From Roseivirga sp. (lineage in GTDB: Bacteria > Bacteroidota > Bacteroidia > Cytophagales > Cyclobacteriaceae), in the NCBI GenBank assembly GCA_029262895.1, contig JAJCYM010000089.1, positions 1 through 64,000 of the forward strand: a DNA stretch of 64,000 bases. The letters run 5' to 3'. The notes under the pieces were generated by a model. That model made no database searches and was not told where the DNA came from. It was given only the letters and a program-made list of their open reading frames with translations. The translations under genes and the position numbers were made by a program. Of this stretch, positions 27,250 to 34,239 are shown piece by piece (positions within the stretch are counted from its first letter, which is position 1; each line of letters opens with the position of its first letter).

Positions 27250-27828
27250 CTATTTCACCTTAGTCAAATTCATCTCCATAATTGGAAACTCCTGGCCACC
27301 TTCTGTCACAAAAGCGCCACTTTCATTCCAAGTGTTCTCGGTTAACTTGATTGTATACTTGATACGTCCACCCTGAATTGCAAATCCCCAGACAAAATTT
27401 CCTTCTTCATCAATTTTCGCTTCTGCCAGGGTGACCATACCCCGATCAATCAGCGACTTCATTTCATACACATTTTTATCCTTGTTGAAATAAAGCATAG
27501 CCATGGCGGTATGCACTGATTTACCGTCAATCTTACTTTTCCCAAAACCTTCAATTAAAAATGCCTTCCCACCTAATTTGGATTGGATATGCTCTTTGAT
27601 TGTAAATTCTACCCGCTGCCTTGATTCATCAGTAGACCACCCCTCACCTTCCCATTCACCTACCCAATTAGAGAGTTTTAGCATCTCTGTTTCGCCAATA
27701 TTGGCATTTTGAGCTTTTAAATGCTGACTAAGCAAGGTGCCATAGATTACTGCTACAATCACGAAGATGAAATTAATCACCTTGTCCTTGAACCTTGTTG
27801 TTTTGAGTTGTTGGTTTAATTTTTTCAT
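27250..27828 (-). CDS. Secreted DUF1579-like protein, target of the adjacent operator
   Basis: The start was set at ATG 27828 (MKKLNQQLKTTRFKDKVINF). The open frame runs 93 bases further into the regulator gene, but the operator-like site lies immediately upstream of this ATG. The product is about 192 residues with one hydrophobic N-terminal segment (FIFVIVAVIYGTLLSQHL) and a beta-barrel-like domain beginning LSNWVGEWEGEGWS, a pattern of lipocalin/DUF1579-type proteins. It is the last gene of a membrane protein/winged-helix/effector module and may have its own repressible promoter. Confidence 0.7.
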   Translation of the reverse strand: MKKLNQQLKTTRFKDKVINFIFVIVAVIYGTLLSQHLKAQNANIGETEMLKLSNWVGEWEGEGWSTDESRQRVEFTIKEHIQSKLGGKAFLIEGFGKSKIDGKSVHTAMAMLYFNKDKNVYEMKSLIDRGMVTLAEAKIDEEGNFVWGFAIQGGRIKYTIKLTENTWNESGAFVTEGGQEFPIMEMNLTKVK

Positions 27829-27831
27829 TTT

Positions 27832-27861
27832 TATAAACTGGTTTATTTTATAAACTATATA
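27832..27861. promoter_or_regulatory. Predicted operator of the first winged-helix module
   Basis: Thirty bases here match 26 of 30 with those at 28750-28779. Each site has a near-perfect palindrome ATAAACTnGTTTAT and a third half-site ATAAAC starting 17 bases after the first. This copy lies 3 bases upstream of the start codon of the DUF1579-like gene. The likely binder is the winged-helix protein encoded between the two sites. This is inferred from sequence. Confidence 0.65.
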
Positions 27862-27871
27862 TTCAAAAAAA

Positions 27872-28159
27872 TCAGGGCTTGAGATACTGTTGAAGATCCT
27901 TAACATAGGTTTCAAACGCATTCACCCCTTTGGCTGTAATCTTACAAGTTGTTTTAGGCTTCTTACCCTCAAAAGCCTTGGTCACCTTAATATATCCTGC
28001 TGTGGACAGCTTATCCAACTGAACACTCAGGTTACCAGCCGTGGCCGCAGTCTGCTCTTTGATATATACAAACTCTGCACTTTCAACAGAAATCAATAGA
28101 GACATTATCGCCAACCTGAGCTGCGAGTGTAAAAGAGGATCAAGCGTTTTGAACTGCAT
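27872..28159 (-). CDS. Winged-helix transcriptional regulator (HTH_34/MarR-like)
   Basis: The 95-residue protein is a single winged helix: LDPLLHSQLRLAIMSLLI, then a recognition-helix region TAATAGNLSVQLDKLSTAGY and a wing rich in Lys (KAFEGKKPKTTCKITAKG). This is the small DNA-binding family often annotated as winged helix DNA-binding domain. It overlaps the upstream membrane protein gene by 20 bases. The closest relative in this window is the product of 47412-47702. I predict repression of its own operon and of the downstream gene through the two flanking operators. Confidence 0.88.
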   Translation of the reverse strand: MQFKTLDPLLHSQLRLAIMSLLISVESAEFVYIKEQTAATAGNLSVQLDKLSTAGYIKVTKAFEGKKPKTTCKITAKGVNAFETYVKDLQQYLKP

Positions 28160-28730
28160 CTTGCTTTGCTTTGCTTTTCATTAAATAACCGGGAATCAGA
28201 TAGCCAATAAGTACGGCAACAGCCATCAAAAGCATTTGCATACCTTCTCCTACTTCAAATGCAAGTATGCTTAATAGCCAAAAAGCCGCTCCGCCTATCT
28301 GCAATGCTCTGAACTTGAGCATGGCACCCGATACTACGGTACCAACTCCTCCCATCAACATGGTTAGTGGTACGATCTGCCAGCCCAGTTTTTCCCCATA
28401 GAATACCATTGTAAACATTGAAATACCAAGCATAAACCACATCCAGGCGTAAATTCCATCTGTGTAGTTTCTGACTCCCTCTTTCTTACCTTGTCTGGCA
28501 CCATAAATCATTGAAACAACAAATGCCGGAACGGTTAGGGCCCAGCCGATATATGGTCTATCAAAATTGGTATACTCAACCACTACATAATGTGTCACAC
28601 TCGCCAACATAACTACCCAGCCCCAAAGTAAAAAATAAAAGCTGTTATCCGTAAACCGTTGTCTGGCCCTTCCAATCATTGATTGGATCAAATCCAGGCT
28701 CTCTTGAGGTGATAACTCTTTCTCTTCCAT
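28140..28730 (-). CDS. Membrane protein paired with winged-helix regulator
   Basis: The start was placed at ATG 28730 (MEEKELSPQESLDLIQSMIG); a TTG 18 bases further is possible but would touch the operator. The product of about 196 residues has a cytoplasmic N-terminal helix and about six membrane helices (FLLWGWVVMLASVTHYVVVE, WALTVPAFVVSMIYG, MWFMLGISMFTMVFYG, LLMAVAVLIGYLIPGYL). The same layout, with the regulator directly downstream, occurs at 47699-48316. It may sense a membrane or ligand signal for the regulator, but no family function is known to me. Confidence 0.78.
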   Translation of the reverse strand: MEEKELSPQESLDLIQSMIGRARQRFTDNSFYFLLWGWVVMLASVTHYVVVEYTNFDRPYIGWALTVPAFVVSMIYGARQGKKEGVRNYTDGIYAWMWFMLGISMFTMVFYGEKLGWQIVPLTMLMGGVGTVVSGAMLKFRALQIGGAAFWLLSILAFEVGEGMQMLLMAVAVLIGYLIPGYLMKSKAKQDAVQNA

Positions 28731-28748
28731 GTTCTTAAATTTGTTCAA

Positions 28749-28779
28749 ATATAAACTAGTTTATATTATAAACCAAATA
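28749..28779. promoter_or_regulatory. Predicted operator upstream of the membrane protein/winged-helix genes
   Basis: A perfect 18-bp palindrome ATATAAACTAGTTTATAT (28749-28766) is followed by a third half-site ATAAAC, 17 bases from the first. Over 30 bases it matches the site at 27832-27861 at 26 positions. It sits 19 bases upstream of the chosen start of the membrane protein gene, a position suited to blocking initiation of transcription. Confidence 0.7.
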
Positions 28780-28908
28780 TATACATCGCTTATCGAAGGT
28801 TTCAGTCTCCTTATCGAAAGTTGGCTGTTAGGCATATTTTTCCAATGATCTTTGAATCACAAACGAATTGGCGGTGGCCGATAAGTTCCAATCAACAATG
28901 TGTGTAGT

Positions 28909-29370
28909 ATGAAAAAGAGACAATTACTTCCCCTTTTAGTGGCCCTTATCCTTCTTATAGGACCTATGGCCTGCTCTGTCAAAGAGGTGGTACAAACTCA
29001 GGCACTACCCACATTGTTTTCGTTAAATGGCCAATGGGTAGTTACCAATGACTCCAAGACAATGGATGAGGTAATGTTCGACTTTCGAGAAAAGGCAGGT
29101 GACCTTGAACTTAGGGTCTGGGGTAAAACAGCTAAACTTGACGGGATAAGAAAGAATGACCACCAATTCATTTTTTCATACAGTGTTGACAACAACCGGT
29201 CCTATAGCGTATTGGCCACTGTTTTAGGTCGTGACAAAATCAAGCTTTCAAGAGTCGAAGATTCAATTCACGAATTTCAACCTTTAGGCAAACTCGGAGA
29301 GAAAGTATACCATTTGCAAAAAAGAAACCAGGGTGACCTGAAATTAGTCACCAAGGTTCTTAAAGATTAA
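28909..29370 (+). CDS. Small lipoprotein
   Basis: The start was chosen at ATG 28909 (MKKRQLLPLLVALILL) rather than the GTG 9 bases upstream. The 153-residue protein has a lipobox PMACSVKE and a small beta-rich domain (SLNGQWVVTNDSKTMDEVMF, FIFSYSVDNNRSYSVLATVLG). The family is not recognised. It is divergent from the membrane/winged-helix operon, about 130 bases beyond its operator, and is followed by the truncated gene pair. Confidence 0.65.
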   Translation: MKKRQLLPLLVALILLIGPMACSVKEVVQTQALPTLFSLNGQWVVTNDSKTMDEVMFDFREKAGDLELRVWGKTAKLDGIRKNDHQFIFSYSVDNNRSYSVLATVLGRDKIKLSRVEDSIHEFQPLGKLGEKVYHLQKRNQGDLKLVTKVLKD

Positions 29371-29398
29371 TATAATAGCGCTCCTTTTCACTTTCCTT

Positions 29399-29629
29399 TC
29401 ACCCAAAGGCACCTATAGCGATATCCATAAAATAGTGGAGTACACCCAACCAGATGATATCTCTGGATTCGTGAGTCGTTCTTAAAATCACGACAGTTAC
29501 CAACGAAGTCAACAAAGAGAAATAGACAATTGTACCAAGATCGCTGCCACTGGCCAGCGATCTTGGTATATGGGCCAGGGCGAACAAAATAGCCGGAATC
29601 GCTATGGCTGGTGCGGCCACAACCTCCAA
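29399..29629 (-). pseudogene. C-terminal remnant of a CPBP (CAAX-type) intramembrane protease
   Basis: The frame encodes 76 residues resembling the last third of CPBP proteases: AIPAILFALAHIPRSL carries the His of the second motif, and LGVLHYFMDIAI the last helix with its His. The EExxR motif and preceding helices that should lie upstream are missing. The open frame begins at about 29629, where a second truncated gene on the other strand also begins. It is probably non-functional. Confidence 0.65.
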
Positions 29630-29641
29630 CCTTATTATCCA

Positions 29642-29973
29642 TTTCTATTCGGGCAATCAAGGTTGGGAGAGGTGTCTTTACAGGTGTCCAATGCCATTTG
29701 GTTTGAAAAAAAGACCGCAAATACTTTGTTCACACATTAAAAGGAGTGCTTAGAACCAGAGAAACAATTTCTGAATTGGAAAGCTCGCTAGACCCCTCTA
29801 AATTCGTTCGCATAAATCGCTCAGTCATCGTTAACGTGAATCACATTCTCAATTATTCATTTTGGGAAAATGAAAAATACATACTTCGACTGCGCGACAA
29901 GGATCAAACTGAATTTACAATGTCAAGAGAGCGTTTGAATAAAATCAAGGCGCAGCTTAAACTTTCTCAATGA
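29642..29973 (+). pseudogene. Frameshifted remnant of a LytTR response regulator
   Basis: The last 75 codons (from GTG 29746) encode the second half of a LytTR domain: RETISELESSLDPSKFVRIN, then RSVIVNVNHI. In-frame coding extends upstream to about 29707 as KYFVHTLKG before a stop. The frame one base over reads ...SNAIWFEKKTANTLFTH up to 29737, which is the preceding part of a LytTR domain, so a frameshift near the A-run at 29738-29742 splits it. No receiver domain remains. The 3' end overlaps the start of the kinase gene (ATGA). Confidence 0.6.
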
Positions 29974-30815
29974 AGAAATTAATAGCCGATAGTGGGGCTA
30001 CCAAAACAGACTGGCGAATAATTGATGAAGAAGGCAAAATTGAACAGGCCAAAACCATTGGTTACAATCCGTTCTATAGTGAAATAGGATACTTTCAGCA
30101 AGATATAGAAACGCAGCTCTATGCTTTGTTTGATAAATATGATGTCACTGAAATCTACTATTACGGTGCCGGCTGTTCCAATCCCAAAAATGTAAAAATT
30201 GTGGCCGACATGCTCGCTGAGGCCTTTCCAAAAGCCATGATCAACGTGACTCATGACCTGTTAGCTGCAGCACATGCCTTGTGCGGCCATGATGCGGGCA
30301 TTGCTTGTATTCTGGGTACAGGCTCCAATTCCTGCCTCTATAATGGTAAGGAAATCGTTCATAACATCCCTTCATTGGCCTATGTCTTGGGTGACTTTGG
30401 TTCAGGTTCTGCCATGGGAAAGGAATTGCTATCTGCGTACTTTCATAATGAACTCCCAGGTGATCTGCGGGAAAAATTCGATAATCGGTTTCAGCTCAAG
30501 CGGGAAGAAATGCTGGAGCGCATTTATAAAAAACCCATGGCAGCAACCTATCTCGCCTCGTTTTCGAAGTTTCTTTATGACAATGCACAGGAGCCATACA
30601 TCAATGAACTGATTCGTGGGCAATTCAGGCAGTATTTTAAGTACTATGTGATCCCATATGAGGGTTCCGAATCATTGAAAATCAATTTTACCGGATCAAT
30701 TGCCTTTTACTATAATGCCATATTGAGATCGGTTGCGGAAGATTTCGATTTGACAATTGGCCATATTACCGAAACCCCAATTGCCGGTTTGACATTGTAT
30801 CATCAGAGTCTTTGA
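29970..30815 (+). CDS. BadF/BadG-type sugar kinase (N-acetylglucosamine kinase-like)
   Basis: The 281-residue protein is an ASKHA-fold kinase: phosphate-1 loop ADSGATKTDWRIID, ACILGTGSNSC and LGDFGSGSAMGKELL. Bacteroidota homologues are annotated N-acetylglucosamine kinase. With murQ in the same operon it may phosphorylate GlcNAc, MurNAc or both during peptidoglycan recycling, as MurK does elsewhere; the choice cannot be read from the sequence. Start ATG 29970 overlaps the stop of the LytTR remnant, which suggests this kinase once followed an intact regulator gene. Confidence 0.87.
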   Translation: MKKLIADSGATKTDWRIIDEEGKIEQAKTIGYNPFYSEIGYFQQDIETQLYALFDKYDVTEIYYYGAGCSNPKNVKIVADMLAEAFPKAMINVTHDLLAAAHALCGHDAGIACILGTGSNSCLYNGKEIVHNIPSLAYVLGDFGSGSAMGKELLSAYFHNELPGDLREKFDNRFQLKREEMLERIYKKPMAATYLASFSKFLYDNAQEPYINELIRGQFRQYFKYYVIPYEGSESLKINFTGSIAFYYNAILRSVAEDFDLTIGHITETPIAGLTLYHQSL

Positions 30816-30878
30816 AACGGGTTATTGAACGTCACCAATTTCAGCCAATCCCGTACATAAATTGGAGGGTCATCTAAT

Positions 30879-31292
30879 ATGGACAAAGTAATCACCAGCT
30901 TCAACAACCAAGCATTTATGGGCCACATTGGTGCCCAGCTCACGTCAATAACTCCGGGGAATTGTGAAATCGCCTTGGACTTTAAGCCTTATCTCACGCA
31001 ACAACATGGCCTGTTTCATGGCGGGGTAACGGCTACATTGGCCGACACTGCAAGCGGTTTTGCAGCTTATTCATTAATGGCAGACGATGAACAACCGCTT
31101 ACCGTGGAATTCAAAATCAACCTATTGTCAAAAGGTCAGGGTGATCGTCTGGTGGCCCGCGCCAAAGTGGTTAAGAATGGAAGAAGGATCAAAGTATGCC
31201 AATCTGAAGTTTTCGTTTTAGAAAATGACAAGGAGACGCTTTGTGCCATCGCATTAGTTTCCATTATTGCAACACCAAAAACGGAGAAATGA
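30879..31292 (+). CDS. PaaI-family hotdog thioesterase
   Basis: The 137-residue protein is a single hotdog domain with the PaaI-type signature QQHGLFHGGVTATLADTASG, in which the Asp/His and Gly residues line the acyl-CoA site, followed by TVEFKINLLSKGQGDRLVARAKV. It probably hydrolyses an acyl- or aryl-CoA. It lies between the sugar kinase and murQ, and its stop overlaps the murQ start (ATGA), so it is co-translated with a pathway to which it has no obvious link. Confidence 0.92.
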   Translation: MDKVITSFNNQAFMGHIGAQLTSITPGNCEIALDFKPYLTQQHGLFHGGVTATLADTASGFAAYSLMADDEQPLTVEFKINLLSKGQGDRLVARAKVVKNGRRIKVCQSEVFVLENDKETLCAIALVSIIATPKTEK

Positions 31293-32095
31293 ACATTACC
31301 GAATCCAGTTCCAACTATGATGGCCTTCATGAAATGTCTAGTGAAGAGCTTCTTCGCAACATTAACCGGGAGGATCAGACGGTGGCTGTGGCCGTGGAAA
31401 AAGTGATCCCGCAAATTGAGGCTTTAGTCAAAGAAATTGTTCCAAGAATGGAAAAGGGTGGGCGTTTGTTCTACATCGGAGCAGGCACAAGTGGAAGGTT
31501 GGGCGTAGTGGATGCCTCCGAATGTCCACCGACATACGGAGTTCCTCATGGCATGGTGGTAGGCCTGATTGCCGGTGGAGATTCTGCGATTCGTAAATCA
31601 GTTGAATTTGCTGAGGATGACCCTCAACAGGCCTGGAAAGACCTTCAGGAATATATGATCAATCACAAAGACACGGTGATTGGCATTGCTGCTTCGGGCA
31701 GAACGCCATACGTAATAGGAGGTATAAAAACAGCCAAGGAAAATGGCATACTAACAGGCTGTATCAGTTGCAACCCAGATAGCCCTTTGGCTTGGGAGGC
31801 TGAATACCCCGTAGAGCCTATTGTCGGGCCTGAATTTGTAACCGGCAGCACCCGAATGAAAGCCGGGACTGCTCAAAAGCTGGTTTTGAATATGATCTCT
31901 ACTTCCGTGATGATTCAACTCGGCCGTGTACGCGGCAATCGCATGATCGATATGCAATTGTCAAATAACAAATTGGTGGATCGTGGCACCAAGATGATCA
32001 TGGAAATGCTGCAGATCGAAAAGGAACCTGCAGAGGAATTGCTCAAGGAGCACGGCTCGGTGAGAAAGGTGATTGACTTTATTAAGAAGGGCTAA
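31289..32095 (+). CDS. murQ: N-acetylmuramic acid 6-phosphate etherase
   Basis: The 268-residue enzyme removes D-lactate from MurNAc 6-phosphate to give GlcNAc 6-phosphate in the cytoplasm. The SIS domain shows GAGTSGRLG, the catalytic Glu region DASECPPTYG, GGDSAIRKSVE, GIAASGRTPYV, and GSTRMKAGTAQKLVLNM. The length is normal for MurQ (about 270-300). The start ATG 31289 overlaps the stop of the thioesterase gene. Together with the kinase two genes upstream it forms an amino-sugar/peptidoglycan recycling operon. Confidence 0.97.
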   Translation: MNITESSSNYDGLHEMSSEELLRNINREDQTVAVAVEKVIPQIEALVKEIVPRMEKGGRLFYIGAGTSGRLGVVDASECPPTYGVPHGMVVGLIAGGDSAIRKSVEFAEDDPQQAWKDLQEYMINHKDTVIGIAASGRTPYVIGGIKTAKENGILTGCISCNPDSPLAWEAEYPVEPIVGPEFVTGSTRMKAGTAQKLVLNMISTSVMIQLGRVRGNRMIDMQLSNNKLVDRGTKMIMEMLQIEKEPAEELLKEHGSVRKVIDFIKKG

Positions 32096-32110
32096 TTAAC
32101 TTGTGGAAGT

Positions 32111-32264
32111 CGTCATGCCGGAAAAATAATTCATAATTTTTCGAATGGATTATTTTATCCGGCCTGTCTGCCGACAAAGGCAGGTATCTCAAAGCTTCGA
32201 ATCATTCAGATTCCAGATATTTTTCTTCCTTTTGAAATATTGGAAGAAAAATTCCGGAATGACG
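32111..32264. repeat. 154-bp inverted-repeat element (MITE/REP-like)
   Basis: The ends CGTCATGCCGGAA (32111-32123) and TTCCGGAATGACG (32252-32264) are inverted copies with one mismatch. Inside are further pairable arms (TTTTCTTCC against GGAAGAAAA) and a copy of a 22-bp stem-loop at 32163-32184 that recurs elsewhere in the window. It sits between the convergent murQ and PaiB-family genes and encodes no protein. Confidence 0.6.
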
Positions 32265-32305
32265 TTCTCGTGGGTTAGGACGGACTCCTAGCTAAATCTT
32301 TATCC

Positions 32306-32920
32306 TCAATTAAACCTCTCAATCTCCGCAATAAGTCTCGCGGAAGATGGATTATCTTTCAAGCGGTTGATTATATCCTGGCGTTCTGACTGGGTTCTGT
32401 TTTGATTTAATCTGAAGCAGCCAATGGCCTCTTCTATTTTGATCTCAAAACCGATAATCGCCTTCATCTTTTTTTGCAAAACGTCAACCGGATAATCATC
32501 AAGGTTCATTCGTTTTGGTTCATTGTGTTCCTGTCTTTTCATCAATTCCACCAAAAATTCTCTTAGCCTATCCTCCTTCACAAAGCCCAACTGTCCTCGA
32601 ATTTCAACCATTTGATAGTCCCATGTGGGCAAAATACTCATGCCTTCCGGATCTTTGGCGTAGGCTGATATATAGCCATGAGGCCCCTGAAATATCACAG
32701 TCACCTTGCTTGAATCTTCTAACCTTCGGATTTGCTCGTTGGCCCTGGCAGCATGCCCAATCAGATAGTGCCCTCCATCCCGCTCTTCCATATAAAGCGG
32801 AATATGGGTTGCCATAGGATAAGGCTCGCCATTAGATATCAAAGTGGCGAAGGAGTTGTCGCCAATAAAAGAACTTATAATATCGAAATCACTTATTTGA
32901 AATGGGCGCGGGCTATACAT
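32306..32920 (-). CDS. PaiB-family FMN-binding protein
   Basis: The 204-residue protein matches the PaiB (FMN-binding negative transcriptional regulator) family along its length: FATLISNGEPYPMATHIPLY, LIGHAARANEQ, VTVIFQGPHGYISAYAK, PTWDYQMVEIRG and a conserved C-terminal helix with IEEAIGCFRLNQNRTQSER. PaiB was named from Bacillus sporulation and protease control; most members are flavin-binding split-barrel proteins of unsure function. Confidence 0.93.
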   Translation of the reverse strand: MYSPRPFQISDFDIISSFIGDNSFATLISNGEPYPMATHIPLYMEERDGGHYLIGHAARANEQIRRLEDSSKVTVIFQGPHGYISAYAKDPEGMSILPTWDYQMVEIRGQLGFVKEDRLREFLVELMKRQEHNEPKRMNLDDYPVDVLQKKMKAIIGFEIKIEEAIGCFRLNQNRTQSERQDIINRLKDNPSSARLIAEIERFN

Positions 32921-33021
32921 ATGAAATTGGTTTATACTGCAATTGACAATTGGCTCAAAAAGTCCGACAAAAAGTTCTTTTCACAAATACCGGTCTACTT
33001 ACTTTTTCATAACTAGCACCT

Positions 33022-33594
33022 GTGCATGACATTGAACCATACTACAACTGGCTCAAATACTATAATATAGCTGAGGATTCCAATTCGCCCTATGACGGTA
33101 AGGAATACAATTTTGAGCTCTATTCGGAAACCATTTATGGCTATTATATCGATCCGCATTGGGATTTTATGGGTTCCGAAACGCTCTATATTAAAATTCT
33201 CTTCACAGACTACGAACGAGGCTTTATCATCATTGAGTTGATCGGAGAATGGAATGACGCGCTCAACAATGACATCATGCACCTCAAGCGGAATATCGTG
33301 GATCATTTCAATGGATATGACATCAATAAATACCTTTTAGTCGGTGAGAACATTCTCAACTTCCACGGTTCTGACGACAGCTACTATGAAGAGTGGTTTG
33401 AAGATATGGAGGAGGGTTGGATCTGTGGCCTGAATTTTCGGGACTTTGTTCAGGACGAAATGAAAAACTTTAATATCGACAGCTTTATCAATTTCGGTGG
33501 AGAACTGGATGTATACAACTGGCGTACATTAAAGCCTCAGCTTTTATTCGATAGAATACAGGCTATTATAGGTAGACGCATCGGTTTGGTTTAA
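33022..33594 (+). CDS. Hypothetical acidic protein
   Basis: The frame starts with GTG at 33022 and encodes 190 residues, cytoplasmic (no signal peptide) and strongly acidic and aromatic (SYYEEWFEDMEEGWICGLNF). No known motif is seen. The absence of an ATG near the start and the AT-rich surroundings leave the exact start in doubt, but the length and codon pattern support a real gene. It is convergent with the SprT-like gene. Confidence 0.6.
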   Translation: MHDIEPYYNWLKYYNIAEDSNSPYDGKEYNFELYSETIYGYYIDPHWDFMGSETLYIKILFTDYERGFIIIELIGEWNDALNNDIMHLKRNIVDHFNGYDINKYLLVGENILNFHGSDDSYYEEWFEDMEEGWICGLNFRDFVQDEMKNFNIDSFINFGGELDVYNWRTLKPQLLFDRIQAIIGRRIGLV

Positions 33595-33621
33595 ACTCCA
33601 GAAATTCTTTTTATCCTTGAA

Positions 33622-34239
33622 TCAACTGAGCTCAGGAGTTAGTGCGAACACTTCCGCCATTTGAGGAATTGAATATCGCTTACCGTTTTGCAAATCAAGA
33701 CAAACCGCCCTGGTTCTCTTCGTTTCTAACTTACGAAACTGCCTTTTTCTAAAACTGAACTCATCTCCGATTGAGATATCCATTAACGTTAATTGGTCTG
33801 AGGCTCCCACATCGTATTTAAGAAGAATACGCGCCAATTTAGGGTCGCCAGCAACACTGGCTTTGGGGTTTTTCATGTGCCGGGCCAGCACCCTTAAGAT
33901 ATCATCCGGGAAAATGTCAGACCTCAGTAAAGGCAGCATTAAGTCCCTGAACTTTTGTTTCCACTCTACCCCGTGCGGCTTAATTCTTCCCTTTGCACTG
34001 CGTGCCACGCGATGGGCTACCTCATGGACATAGGTGATCAGAAATTGATAAGTATTGAGATCGGAGTTAACTGTAACCTGATGTGTCCTGTCCCTGGCAT
34101 CATAGCGGTAATCCCCAAGTTTAGAAATTCTCTTCTTTCTTAAAGTCAACTCAAAGGGATAAGCTAACCAAAGGTCGTAACAGTAATCAACGGCCTTTTC
34201 GGGTAATTTTTCCGCCAGAATTGCCTTTAACCTATCCAC
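33622..34239 (-). CDS. SprT-like metalloprotease-fold protein
   Basis: The 205-residue protein has the SprT-like zinc motif YVHEVAHRV and further positive features of the family: a short N-terminal helix, HQVTVNSDLN, and GRIKPHGVEWKQKF (downstream His ligand). The family relates to Spartan proteases, which degrade DNA-crosslinked proteins; bacterial members are little studied. The GTG start shares one base with the der stop (TAGTG), so translation is probably coupled. Confidence 0.88.
   Translation of the reverse strand: MDRLKAILAEKLPEKAVDYCYDLWLAYPFELTLRKKRISKLGDYRYDARDRTHQVTVNSDLNTYQFLITYVHEVAHRVARSAKGRIKPHGVEWKQKFRDLMLPLLRSDIFPDDILRVLARHMKNPKASVAGDPKLARILLKYDVGASDQLTLMDISIGDEFSFRKRQFRKLETKRTRAVCLDLQNGKRYSIPQMAEVFALTPELS

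Noticed and set aside
29388-29720. 110-codon minus-strand frame over the CPBP remnant
   Set aside because: The CPBP-like sequence is in the other minus frame (29399-29629). This one reads as arbitrary sequence.
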